Positions 1-7,846 are shown, counted from the stretch's first letter. The stretch: DNA of 21,093 nucleotides from CAMQVM01 sp044433365 (GCA_044433365.1 JAWXTR010000049.1:1-21093), one strand, 5' to 3'. A program made the numbers and translations. The notes: generated by a model not told the origin, from the letters alone.

Positions 1-83
1 CCACTATATTTTCGATTCAATAGCAAAAAATCTCATCTCCAATAGCACTATTAAAAATACACCAATAATTATTTTACCCTACT
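1..83 (-). mobile_element. Foldback MITE copy 1, inverted, cut by the window edge
   Basis: The reverse complement begins AGTAGGGTAAAATAATTATT and follows the left half of the 163-bp element seen complete at 2822-2984 and 16984-17146. About half of the element is visible; the rest lies outside the window. A TA dinucleotide follows at 84-85, as at the other copies. No coding potential is seen. The element lies directly upstream of the GH3 gene, so that gene's leader, and perhaps its promoter, lies in or beyond the repeat. Confidence 0.85.
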
Positions 84-120
84 TATTAAAAATACACCAA
101 TAATTATTTTACCCTACTTA
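51..120. repeat. 35-bp perfect tandem duplication of the MITE terminus
   Basis: Positions 51-85 and 86-120 are identical 35-mers that start TTAAAAATACACC and end ACCCTACTTA. Each unit is the outer end of the MITE plus its flanking TA. The second unit ends 7 bp before the GH3 start codon at 128, so the duplication forms the immediate 5' leader of that gene. Replication slippage or a second, truncated insertion could explain it. Confidence 0.9.
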
Positions 121-127
121 CTTACGT

Positions 128-2671
128 ATGAAAAAATTAATTTTACTTTTTACAATTGCCTTATTAACAACAAATAAGACAATTTTTGCTCAACATGCTT
201 GGAGGGATGCCTCCAAACCATTAAATGAGCGTATTGAGCTACTGCTCAATGAACTTACAATCGACGAAAAACTTCACTACTTTAGTTCCGATATTCCTGC
301 TATTGAGCGATTAGGACTTCCATCATATATGTGGTATGACGAGGCACTACACGGTATGATAGCTTTTGGAGCCACCTCATTCCCTCAAAATAATGCAATG
401 GGAAGCACTTGGAATAGAGAGTTGATGCTTGAGGTTGCAACTGCCATATCTGACGAGGGTCGTGGATATTCAAATCATAGCAACAAAAAGGTTATGATGT
501 TTTCACCGACTGTAAATATGTCACGTGATCCACGTTGGGGACGCAACGAAGAGTGTTATAGCGAAGATCCATACCACATGAGCGAAATGGCACGTATGTA
601 TGTTAGAGGGATGCAAGGCACCGACCCGAACTACCTTAAAACAGTATGTACCGTTAAACATTTTGTGGCAAATAATGTTGAACATAAGCGAGAAGAGATT
701 CAATCTATGATTAACGAAAGAGATCTTCGAGAATATTACCTCCCTGCCTATAAGGCATGTGTTGTAGATGAGCGTGCTGCAGGCATAATGACAGCCCTTA
801 ATGGACTAAACGGTGTGCCATGTTCGGCTAATGATTGGTTGATTAATGGAGTTCTACGCAAAGAGTGGGGATTTGAAGGTTATGTTATTGCCGATTGGGG
901 TGCCGTTGGTGGTGTTAACCATTTTCAACACTATCGAGACAATTACGAAGAGGCTGCTGCTGCTGCACTTCTTGCAGGTTGCGACCAAGAGTGTTTCCGC
1001 CCTAAAGAGTCGCACATGGTTAAGAGTTTAAAAGTAGCTCTCGAAAAAGGATTGGTTACTGAGGAAGATATTAATGTCTCTGTTCGCAGATTACTTCGAC
1101 TTCAATTTCTTGTTGGCGATTTAGACCAAACAGACAACTCTCCTTATGCCTCAATTCCTAAATCTGCTATGGGTTCTACCTCAAACGAAGCTCTAGCTCT
1201 TAAAGCTGCCGAGCAGAGTATAGTTCTTCTAAAAAATGAAAAGAACACTCTTCCTCTCAACAAAAATAAGGTAGAGAGCATAGCTGTAGTTGGTCCTTTT
1301 GCCGATAGATGTTGGCTTGGCATCTATTCGGGCTGGCCTAAAACAATGGTATCTCCTCTGGAGGGTATTAAAAATCATTATAAAGGAGATATTCACTACG
1401 CCAAGGGGTGTGAGGTGACTCAAGAAGATGATAGTATCAATATGAAAGAGGCTATCGAGTGTGCTGCAAAGGCAGAAGTGGTAGTTGCATTTGTTGGAAA
1501 CGACAATCTTACTGCAACCGAAAATACTGATAGAGAATCTCTACATCTTCCTGGTAGACAAGAGCAACTTTTAGAGGAGCTATGCAAAGTTAATAAGAAT
1601 GTAATTGTCGTAATTGTACCTAGTGGGGCAACTATTCTTGGAGATACACAAAACAAGGCTAAAGCAATTGTTTGTGGTTGGGCTAATGGTCAACAACAAG
1701 GAAATGCTATTGCTAAGATGCTCTTTGGCGATGTCAACCCTAGCGGCAAGTTAAATACAACGTGGTTTGCCTCTGATAGCGATCTTCCTGCAATGGACAA
1801 CTATAATATTCGAGAAAATCGTACCTATACGTACTTTAAAGGCAAACCTCTTTATCCATACGGATATGGCTTGAGCTATACTAAATTTCAATACTCAAAT
1901 ATGAAGCTAGACAAGAGCCATGTAGCAAAAGAGGGGGTACTAAAAGTAAGTGTAGATGTAAAAAACAGCGGGAAACGTGATGGTGACGAGATTATTCAGA
2001 TATATATAAAAGATAATTGCAACCAAGAAGTAGAGGCTGCTTGTGCCTTAAAAGGCTTTGAACGCATATCTCTAAAGGCTGGGGAGACAAAAAATGTTGT
2101 TTTTGAGCTTCCTTATGATAATTGGAGCCATTGGAGTGTTGATGGCGAAAAATTTGTTGTAGGAAGTGGTGATTATGATGTTCTGATTGGAGCCTCTTCT
2201 GCTGATATTCGTCTTAGAAAGAGTGTTATAGTCGATGGAGGCGATGTAGCTGAACATTCGCTTCGTACAGTCAATTTTGACAACTTCAACAGCAAAAAAT
2301 ATAGCTATAAAGGTTCGGGAAACGACACTGTAGAGGAAAAAACAGCAGAAACCAGCTCTAATACAGCTGAATTTATTGTAACATTTGTAGATCCAGGTTT
2401 TTACGTTAGTCAATGGGATATAGAGCTAAATTATAGTGCTGTAAACGAGGATAGCGAAGCTACACTTTGGTTAGATGGAGTAGAAATAGGCAAATATAAG
2501 TTGAAATATACAGGTAGGGCTGAAAAATTTACCACCTCAAAAATTTCAATTCCTAAACCTACTTACGATACTGCTACTCGACTAAAATTAACAATGGATG
2601 ACAAATCAACAATAATAAAATCTATTGCCATTATAAATCCTAAAGATGGTCAACGCAAGTTTTATCACTAA
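128..2671 (+). CDS. Secreted GH3 beta-glycosidase (xylosidase/glucosidase type) with extra C-terminal beta domain
   Basis: A retaining exo-beta-glycosidase probably acting in the periplasm. A signal peptide is visible (MKKLILLFTIALL to FAQ, about residues 1-22). The GH3 N-terminal (alpha/beta)8 domain spans about 35-330, with the substrate-binding KHF motif (K177-H178) and the likely catalytic nucleophile D256 in VIADWG. The alpha/beta sandwich domain covers about 360-580 and an Fn3-like domain about 600-690. Residues about 715-847 form an additional beta-rich module (WLDGVEIGKYKL) that resembles a carbohydrate-binding module; typical GH3 enzymes stop near residue 730, as the paralogue at 9859-12072 does. 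Substrate cannot be read from sequence, but the family members most like it are beta-xylosidases and beta-glucosidases. The ATG lies only 7 bp from a MITE end and no clear promoter was found. It is transcribed apart from the 7939-18607 cluster. Confidence 0.93.
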   Translation: MKKLILLFTIALLTTNKTIFAQHAWRDASKPLNERIELLLNELTIDEKLHYFSSDIPAIERLGLPSYMWYDEALHGMIAFGATSFPQNNAMGSTWNRELMLEVATAISDEGRGYSNHSNKKVMMFSPTVNMSRDPRWGRNEECYSEDPYHMSEMARMYVRGMQGTDPNYLKTVCTVKHFVANNVEHKREEIQSMINERDLREYYLPAYKACVVDERAAGIMTALNGLNGVPCSANDWLINGVLRKEWGFEGYVIADWGAVGGVNHFQHYRDNYEEAAAAALLAGCDQECFRPKESHMVKSLKVALEKGLVTEEDINVSVRRLLRLQFLVGDLDQTDNSPYASIPKSAMGSTSNEALALKAAEQSIVLLKNEKNTLPLNKNKVESIAVVGPFADRCWLGIYSGWPKTMVSPLEGIKNHYKGDIHYAKGCEVTQEDDSINMKEAIECAAKAEVVVAFVGNDNLTATENTDRESLHLPGRQEQLLEELCKVNKNVIVVIVPSGATILGDTQNKAKAIVCGWANGQQQGNAIAKMLFGDVNPSGKLNTTWFASDSDLPAMDNYNIRENRTYTYFKGKPLYPYGYGLSYTKFQYSNMKLDKSHVAKEGVLKVSVDVKNSGKRDGDEIIQIYIKDNCNQEVEAACALKGFERISLKAGETKNVVFELPYDNWSHWSVDGEKFVVGSGDYDVLIGASSADIRLRKSVIVDGGDVAEHSLRTVNFDNFNSKKYSYKGSGNDTVEEKTAETSSNTAEFIVTFVDPGFYVSQWDIELNYSAVNEDSEATLWLDGVEIGKYKLKYTGRAEKFTTSKISIPKPTYDTATRLKLTMDDKSTIIKSIAIINPKDGQRKFYH

Positions 2672-2679
2672 ATAGGTTG

Positions 2680-2690
2680 TTAAAACTCCC
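2680..2690. repeat. Half copy of the short 3'-end palindrome family
   Basis: TTAAAACTCCC is the reverse complement of the GGGAGTTTTAA end of the palindrome family seen complete at 5179-5222. It begins 9 bp after the GH3 stop codon. Only one arm is recognisable, so this may be a decayed copy or chance. Confidence 0.4.
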
Positions 2691-2765
2691 TCCTATTATA
2701 GTAGGGTCATTCGCAAAACTACTATCAATTTAATTTACAAATAGTTATGCGTATGAAAAACCTCT

Positions 2766-2811
2766 AAATTACCTCCATTTTTGCACTTTTGTGCAAAAAT
2801 GGAGGTAATTT
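2766..2811. terminator. Perfect 21-bp-stem hairpin, possible bidirectional terminator
   Basis: Two exact 21-bp arms (2766-2786 and 2791-2811) flank a TTTT loop. The core is ACCTCCATTTTTGCAC / GTGCAAAAATGGAGGT, and the outer arm bases are AAATT and AATTT. It lies 95 bp after the GH3 stop and 10 bp before the MITE. The A/T tracts on both sides would suit termination in either direction. Such a perfect stem could equally be a palindromic repeat unit. Confidence 0.6.
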
Positions 2812-2821
2812 TAAAACTATA

Positions 2822-2984
2822 AGTAGGGTAAAATAATTATTGGTGTGTTTTTAATAGTGCTATCGGAGATGAGATTTTTTGCTATTGAATTGAAAATATA
2901 GTTATTCTACATTGAGATTTAATAGTAAAAAATATCGCTCCAAAAGTGCTGTTAAAAATATGGCAATAATTGTTTTACACTACT
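2822..2984 (+). mobile_element. Foldback MITE copy 2, complete, 163 bp
   Basis: It starts AGTAGGGTAAAATAATTATT and ends ATAATTGTTTTACACTACT, flanked by TA at 2820-2821 and TA at 2985-2986. It has the same length as the copy at 16984-17146 and is roughly 92% identical to it by eye. The two halves are imperfect inverted repeats of about 80 bp, so the whole element can fold on itself. There is no ORF of interest. TA flanks and long terminal inverted repeats fit a MITE mobilised by an IS630/Tc1-mariner-type transposase; that assignment is an inference. Confidence 0.88.
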
Positions 2985-2991
2985 TATTTAA

Positions 2992-3010
2992 CACTTTTTT
3001 AGAAAAAGTG
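2992..3010. repeat. Short T/A-rich hairpin
   Basis: CACTTTTT (2992-2999) pairs with AAAAAGTG (3003-3010) around a 3-nt loop and is followed by AACAAAAGT. A similar arrangement (poly-T/poly-A palindrome, then AACAAAAGT) occurs at 20851-20869. It may be a terminator or the edge of a dispersed repeat. Confidence 0.45.
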
Positions 3011-3065
3011 AACAAAAGTACGCCTTCAAAATTTGTTGTTATGAATTACAATTTGTGGCTCGGCT

Positions 3066-3305
3066 GTAGAGACGTAGCCCTGCTACGTCTGAGTTTGGAT
3101 TTGGCTTGACAAATTCAATTTTGATTGTTTTGGTTCGGTTGCAGACGTTGTGTTACAGACGTTAGACCTAACGTCTCTACGGTGTGTTATCAAAATTCGA
3201 TTTTAGACGTAGCAGGGCTACGTCTCTACTGCTGCGTGCGGAAACAGCTTTTGAAAATGAAACTTGGTTACCTGTATTCGGTTACAGACGTTGTGCACAA
3301 CGTCT
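3066..3305. repeat. Cluster of four REP-like palindromes built on AGACGT...ACGTCT
   Basis: Four units share the arm AGACGT(A/T). Unit A is at 3070-3090 (AGACGTAGC/GCTACGTCT), B at 3157-3176 (AGACGTTAG/CTAACGTCT), C at 3205-3225 (same arms as A) and D at 3286-3305, a perfect 20-bp palindrome. Each has GTAGAG or its complement CTCTAC on one side; A carries it on the left and B, C and D on the right. The 25-mer 3066-3090 is the exact reverse complement of 3205-3229. Spacers between units differ. This matches the look of REP/RAYT-type intergenic palindromes; no transposase is present here. Confidence 0.85.
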
Positions 3306-4955
3306 CTACGGGGTGTTATTGAACCCAGAAACTTTCATTATCATAATCGCATCATTTTTCATATGCCACGGTGAAGCAGGCATTGCAAAAATCTGCATAT
3401 CATCGGTTTCATAAATCTCAGAATACTCCCCTGTATGGGTGTTAAACCATTGAAAACTTAGGCGTTTTGATATTTTCATAAGCTGATTTGCAGCAGTTTT
3501 GTAATTCTCTTTTGGCATGTAAACTATATATGTTTTATCGCCATCATACATGGCATAACCACTACCATTATATTGAGGAAAAGGTTTGAATTTATGAAAA
3601 GGATATTTTGTGAAGAAGTCGGTTAAATGTTTAAAATATTCAACTTTTGGCTTATAGCTTCCCTCGGGCAGCTTTTCCCAATCGTGAATTATCACATTCC
3701 ACGAACATCCTTGCCAATAGTAGGTAGAGTAGATTCCTGCAAAAATAGATTCATAATTTCGACGAAGCAGATATTCTGCATTTATGTAATTTCCACAAAA
3801 TACCTCATAATCGCACTCTTCATAACCTCCATGTTCAACATTTAAGATAGGCTTATCTTTAAATTTATTGTAGTTACCAATCATATCATTGTAAAGCGAA
3901 CCGTTCCAATCTTGATGAGATAAAAAATCTACACTCTCTCTGTTTCGATTACAAAAACCAAAATCGTGAACAGTGACCAACCTATCGTAAGAGTCCATCT
4001 CTTTTAATCTTTCGATACGTTCCAAAATATACTCATCTCCAACATTACCATACAATATTGCCTCTTTCGAAACATCCCAAACAACGTTTGAAAACGCTTG
4101 ATAACGCTTTACGACATAGTCGAAGTAGCGATTATCCTCAATGCTTTGGGTCTTTGCCCAACTCACATTTTTATTCCACACATAAATCATTAGATGTGAT
4201 ATAATATTTCTATCATTTAGAGCTTCCATAGTACGATCTAAATGGTTGAAAAAGTCGATATTTAGTGATGAGTGGTCAGGATTGTCGTTATCACCAAGAA
4301 AAGGAAAAATTGAGTTATCGTCGCCAAATTCATACTGCGGCGACTGCTTTAGCTTCTGGTCTTTTACCCAAACCACATCGTTGGCGTATACATTCATTAC
4401 AAGGTGGTTAAAGCCATTTTCTGCAACTTTATTTAGCAGATTATCGAGCTTTGGAGTAGAGTCAGGATTGTGGTAATCGAGAGCAAAAAGGAAATCACAC
4501 TCAAAACCCATCAAGAAATAGGGCGAACCATCTTGCCAAAAGAAGTTTTGAGGATGTTGCTCATTTATCACAATTGCACCACGACGTGAACCATAATTTT
4601 TTGTTGATATTTCAATATTTCCGCATTTTTCATTAAGCAGCTTAACACCGCTTTCTGTTTTGTAACTCCACACTCCACTTTCTGATGCAGAAAACCTAAT
4701 AACCCACTTATCTTCACCATTAAAAAAGCCTTCGACTATCTGTTGCTTACCAGTTGGAGAGGTAAAAATAGCCTTGAAATCGGTTTCAAATGGATTTTCT
4801 ATTCCCTTTTTAGCTTTAAAAACAATATCTATAATCTCGTGTTTGTCGGCAGTGATAGTTTTGGTGCTGTAATCAGCTTTTTTTATCGCTCCGTATATGT
4901 CGCCTACTCTAAATATTAATAGTAGTACTAACAAAAATAGTGTATGTTTATTCAT
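3306..4955 (-). CDS. Secreted DUF5060/DUF4038 glycoside hydrolase (GH140-like)
   Basis: A predicted periplasmic glycosidase. A hydrophobic signal segment (about 1-22) is followed by a DUF5060-type beta-sandwich (about 25-120), then a DUF4038-type (beta/alpha)8 barrel beginning around FFWQDGSPYFLMGFE. Likely catalytic glutamates are E298 (VVWDVSKEA) and E374 (PILNVEHGG). A short C-terminal beta domain follows. DUF4038 proteins include the GH140 apiosidases and other exo-acting enzymes, so the exact activity is open. The stop codon (TAG at 3308-3306) comes from the CTCTAC flank of REP-like unit D, so the last few residues (about GFNNTP) may not be ancestral. It lies 268 bp downstream of the GH2 gene on the same strand, with a partial hairpin between them. 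Confidence 0.85.
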   Translation of the reverse strand: MNKHTLFLLVLLLIFRVGDIYGAIKKADYSTKTITADKHEIIDIVFKAKKGIENPFETDFKAIFTSPTGKQQIVEGFFNGEDKWVIRFSASESGVWSYKTESGVKLLNEKCGNIEISTKNYGSRRGAIVINEQHPQNFFWQDGSPYFLMGFECDFLFALDYHNPDSTPKLDNLLNKVAENGFNHLVMNVYANDVVWVKDQKLKQSPQYEFGDDNSIFPFLGDNDNPDHSSLNIDFFNHLDRTMEALNDRNIISHLMIYVWNKNVSWAKTQSIEDNRYFDYVVKRYQAFSNVVWDVSKEAILYGNVGDEYILERIERLKEMDSYDRLVTVHDFGFCNRNRESVDFLSHQDWNGSLYNDMIGNYNKFKDKPILNVEHGGYEECDYEVFCGNYINAEYLLRRNYESIFAGIYSTYYWQGCSWNVIIHDWEKLPEGSYKPKVEYFKHLTDFFTKYPFHKFKPFPQYNGSGYAMYDGDKTYIVYMPKENYKTAANQLMKISKRLSFQWFNTHTGEYSEIYETDDMQIFAMPASPWHMKNDAIMIMKVSGFNNTP

Positions 4956-5066
4956 TTTGTAAAATATTAAGAATTAGATTTTTGGAACTGCTATTATGCA
5001 AAAAGTTGCCCTAAAACTACCATTTTAAGACAACTCCTTACAAAGATTAATTTTGAGTGACGGGAG

Positions 5067-5101
5067 GTCTAACACTTTTCCAACCCTACTGTGTGTTAGA
5101 C
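5067..5101. terminator. Stem-loop downstream of the GH2 gene
   Basis: GTCTAACAC (5067-5075) and GTGTTAGAC (5093-5101) are exact 9-bp complementary arms with a 17-nt loop. It lies about 120 bp past the GH2 stop on that gene's strand and about 110 bp before the DUF4038 start. It may end GH2 transcription or be a regulatory dyad; there is no strong U-tract. Confidence 0.4.
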
Positions 5102-5178
5102 ACCATCGCTCATTTATATAAAAAAACCACTATAGAAGTGCAAGTTAATTTTGAAGGTTTCCGTGAAAGTTACCTTTA

Positions 5179-5222
5179 GGGGAGTTCTAAATTCTGGATT
5201 TCGAGAGATTTTAGAAGTTCCC
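5179..5222. repeat. Short 3'-end palindrome, 44 bp, after GH2
   Basis: It begins GGGGAGTTCTAAATTCT and ends AGATTTTAGAAGTTCCC, imperfect 17-bp inverted repeats. It is flanked on both sides by a direct TTTA and lies 1 bp beyond the GH2 stop codon (TAA at 5226-5224). The family recurs at 9803-9842 and 12085-12127, with half or nested copies at other gene ends. A role in 3' RNA folding or as a tiny mobile element is possible. Confidence 0.8.
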
Positions 5223-5223
5223 T

Positions 5224-7692
5224 TTACTTAGAGTTGATAACAACTACGGTGCTTTTCAAACCCTTAGAGGTAGCAGTAATTTTTATCTCTCCGCTCTGAC
5301 CCTTTTTCGATTTAATAATCGCCATACACATACCGCTAAATGCTTTGCGGTTGTCGGCTTGGAATGATGCTGTAGATGTAGGGTCGCCATTGCCTACTGC
5401 TATTAGCTCGCCTGCACCCTCTACTTTAAAGTTAACAAGATTATCGGCATTTGGACAGATATTTCCCTCTTTGTCCTCAATTCTTACAGTTACATAACTT
5501 AAATCTGAACCATCTGCATCAATAACTGCTCTATCGGGAGAAAGAGCTATATTTGAACATTTTCCAGCTGTTTTTATAACCTTTTCCGTGATAGCTTTAC
5601 CGTCATTATAACCAACAACTTTAATCTCTCCCTTTACATAAGGAACTTCCCACGAAAGGCGATATTTTGTCATAAAAGTTTTGCCCTCATAACGTAAAAA
5701 TTGTACTTTAATCTCTGTTAGGTCTTTGCCTTTTACCTTTTTACCCATCGACTTGCCATTTACAAATAGCTCAGCTTCTTGGCAATTAGTGTAGGCGTAA
5801 ACAGGGATTGTTTCGCCCTCCATGCCTTCCCAATTCCAGTGAGGAAGTAGATGAATCATCGGTTTTTTCGACCATTGACTTTGGTATAGGTAGAAACGGT
5901 CTTTAGGAAGTCCACAAAGGTCGACAGCACCAAAATATGATGAGCGTGCTGGCCAGTGGTCGTTCCAATATCCATTAGTGAAGTTGTCATTACCACCATA
6001 AGGTGTTGGTTCACCAAGATAGTCGAAACCTGTCCACATAAATTCACCAAGAACATAACTGTTTTTCTCTTGTGAGTCGAACTCTACATCTGGTGGATAT
6101 GCCCACGCTGGGCCAATAATATCATAACTTGTCACTTGAAGCGACTCGTGAGTGGTATATTTTTCAATTGGTAGATGATATACCCCTCTACTGCTTGTAC
6201 ATGAAGAGGTTTCTGAACCGTAAATTATCAGTTGAGGATAATTTTTACGTATTTCGCTATAATGTAGAGGTTTGTAATTTACACCAGCAATATCTACCTG
6301 TTGAGCAATATTAAAATCGTAAGGATTTGGATAGTAGTTAAATCCTATGGTCGAAGGGCGTGAAGGGTCGACATTTCTACACACATCTGCCAACATATCT
6401 GCCTTGCGCCATCCATTTTGTTTGTCGCTTTGCTCCAAAATCTCATTTCCGACGCTCCACATCACAATAGAGGGGTGGTTGCGGTCTCTACGAATTATAT
6501 CGGTAAGGTCGGTTACTGCCCACTTATCGAAATATAGACCATAATCATTTTCGGTTTTTGGAATTTTCCATCCATCAAACGCTTCATCGAGAACTAACAT
6601 CCCTAAGCGGTCGCAAATCTCTAAAAATTCGGGTGCTGGTGGATTGTGCGATGTACGAATAGCATTTACACCCATATCTTTTAATATCTCAATTTTGCGC
6701 TCGTCAGCTCTAGTGTAGAGAGCTGCACCAAGTGGTCCATTATCGTGGTGTAGACACACTCCGTTAAATCTAACCTTTTCGCCATTTAGATAGAAACCTT
6801 CGGTATCAAATTTTATTGAACGAATACCAAATGTAGTAGTCTCTTTATCTGTGATTTTACCATCTGCTACGACCTCTGTCTGAAGGGTGTAAAGATTAGG
6901 ATTTTCGGAATCCCATCTCTCAGGTTTCACTACATTAACATAGCTGCTAGATTTGCCTTTTTTGCCCGCTTCAACCTCTAATTTGTCGCTAATTTCTGCT
7001 ACAACTGAGCCGTTTGGTGATGAAATTTTGTAGTTAACAGTAATTTCTGATTTTTTTGAGGCTTTGTTAACTATTTCAGTTTCAATCTGTACCACTGCCT
7101 TTTCAGATGTTACTGTAGGAGTCGTAATATATGTACCCCAAAGTGGAATATGTTGTGGTTCATCGACAGTTAACCATGTATTTCTATATAGTCCAGCTCC
7201 GGGATACCAGCGAGAAGATAAATCTTGTGGCTCAAGTCGAACAGCAATAAGATTGTCGCTACCATCATATTTTAAATATTTTGATATATCGAAAGCAAAA
7301 CCTACATATCCATAAGGTCTATTTCCTACAAACTCGCCATTAACCCATACGTGAGCATCGTTCATTGCACCATCAAAAATAACATTTATCACCTTACCAG
7401 CATCTGTAGGTTCCATTTTGAACTCTTTACGATACCATGCAGTTCCGTGAACAGGTAATCCTCCGCAACGAGCATTATATTTAATATCGAAAGGACCCTC
7501 AATAGCCCAGTCGTGAGGAAGATTTAATTTTCTCCAATTTTGATGGTCAAAATTGATAGTTTCAGCTCCTTTGGCATCCTCTTTTAAAAAGAGCCAATCT
7601 TCATTAAAAGATTTTCTATCTTGCCCATTTACCCAATTATAACAACTTAAAACTAGAAGCAGTGATGAGATTAAAATTTTTCTGTAATTCAT
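5224..7692 (-). CDS. Secreted GH2 beta-galactosidase-like enzyme with DUF4982 and C-terminal Ig domain
   Basis: A retaining exo-beta-glycosidase of GH2, most likely a beta-galactosidase. The N-terminus is either a signal peptide cleaved near VNGQ or a lipoprotein signal with C17 in VLSC. The sugar-binding domain is about 25-190 (WLFLKEDA...NLPHDWAIEGPF), the Ig-like domain about 195-300 and the TIM barrel about 305-600. Acid/base E417 sits in MWSVGNEI and nucleophile E494 in IYGSETSS; HNPPAPEFLEICDRLGMLV is typical of the family. DUF4982 follows (about 620-705), then a bacterial Ig-like C-terminal domain (about 715-822). At 822 residues it has the usual length for this architecture. A TATCTTTGC box upstream (7725-7717) suggests a short leader. 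It is divergent from the GH29-led cluster and may share control with it. Confidence 0.94.
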   Translation of the reverse strand: MNYRKILISSLLLVLSCYNWVNGQDRKSFNEDWLFLKEDAKGAETINFDHQNWRKLNLPHDWAIEGPFDIKYNARCGGLPVHGTAWYRKEFKMEPTDAGKVINVIFDGAMNDAHVWVNGEFVGNRPYGYVGFAFDISKYLKYDGSDNLIAVRLEPQDLSSRWYPGAGLYRNTWLTVDEPQHIPLWGTYITTPTVTSEKAVVQIETEIVNKASKKSEITVNYKISSPNGSVVAEISDKLEVEAGKKGKSSSYVNVVKPERWDSENPNLYTLQTEVVADGKITDKETTTFGIRSIKFDTEGFYLNGEKVRFNGVCLHHDNGPLGAALYTRADERKIEILKDMGVNAIRTSHNPPAPEFLEICDRLGMLVLDEAFDGWKIPKTENDYGLYFDKWAVTDLTDIIRRDRNHPSIVMWSVGNEILEQSDKQNGWRKADMLADVCRNVDPSRPSTIGFNYYPNPYDFNIAQQVDIAGVNYKPLHYSEIRKNYPQLIIYGSETSSCTSSRGVYHLPIEKYTTHESLQVTSYDIIGPAWAYPPDVEFDSQEKNSYVLGEFMWTGFDYLGEPTPYGGNDNFTNGYWNDHWPARSSYFGAVDLCGLPKDRFYLYQSQWSKKPMIHLLPHWNWEGMEGETIPVYAYTNCQEAELFVNGKSMGKKVKGKDLTEIKVQFLRYEGKTFMTKYRLSWEVPYVKGEIKVVGYNDGKAITEKVIKTAGKCSNIALSPDRAVIDADGSDLSYVTVRIEDKEGNICPNADNLVNFKVEGAGELIAVGNGDPTSTASFQADNRKAFSGMCMAIIKSKKGQSGEIKITATSKGLKSTVVVINSK

Positions 7693-7716
7693 TATTAGAT
7701 TGTTTTAGTTTATAGT

Positions 7717-7725
7717 GCAAAGATA
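7717..7725 (-). promoter_or_regulatory. Bacteroidota-type -7 box for the GH2 gene
   Basis: On the minus strand this reads TATCTTTGC, an exact match to TAnnTTTGC, the Bacteroidota -7 consensus. It lies about 25 bp upstream of the GH2 start at 7692, giving a very short leader. No clear -33 TTTG element is seen, which would fit activator-dependent control. Confidence 0.55.
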
Positions 7726-7748
7726 CTTTTAAACAATCATTACTAAGA

Positions 7749-7846
7749 GGGGTAAATTAAAAAAAGATAGGTGGTAAAATAAAAAAAATGGCTTTTTTTG
7801 ATGATAAAAAAAATATATCCACCCTTTTTTGTGGATTATACCACCT
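7749..7846. promoter_or_regulatory. Candidate operator array in the divergent control region
   Basis: GGTAAATTAAAAAAAG (7751-7766) and GGTAAAATAAAAAAAA (7773-7788) are direct repeats spaced exactly 22 bp, two helical turns. On the minus strand, related GGTGG sites occur: GGTGGATATATTTTTTTTAT (7823 downward) and GGTGGTATAATCCAC (7845 downward). The group lies between the two divergent -7 boxes. This would suit a dimeric regulator such as a hybrid two-component or AraC-type protein. No regulator gene is in the window. Confidence 0.4.

Noticed and set aside
71..120. A -7 promoter box within the MITE end upstream of the first GH3
   Set aside because: TATTTTAC-like strings match TAnnTTTG poorly, so no promoter is claimed.
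3066..3305. Possible CRISPR array
   Set aside because: Units are palindromic, occur in both orientations and have unequal spacing; no cas gene is present. REP-like repeats explain them better.
2912..3414. Small plus-strand ORFs of 65-76 codons across the MITE and REP cluster
   Set aside because: They lie inside palindromic repeats, have no recognisable protein features, and their frames arise from repeat sequence.
3306..4955. Naming the DUF4038 protein an apiosidase
   Set aside because: DUF4038 covers several activities, and nothing here indicates an apiose-bearing substrate.
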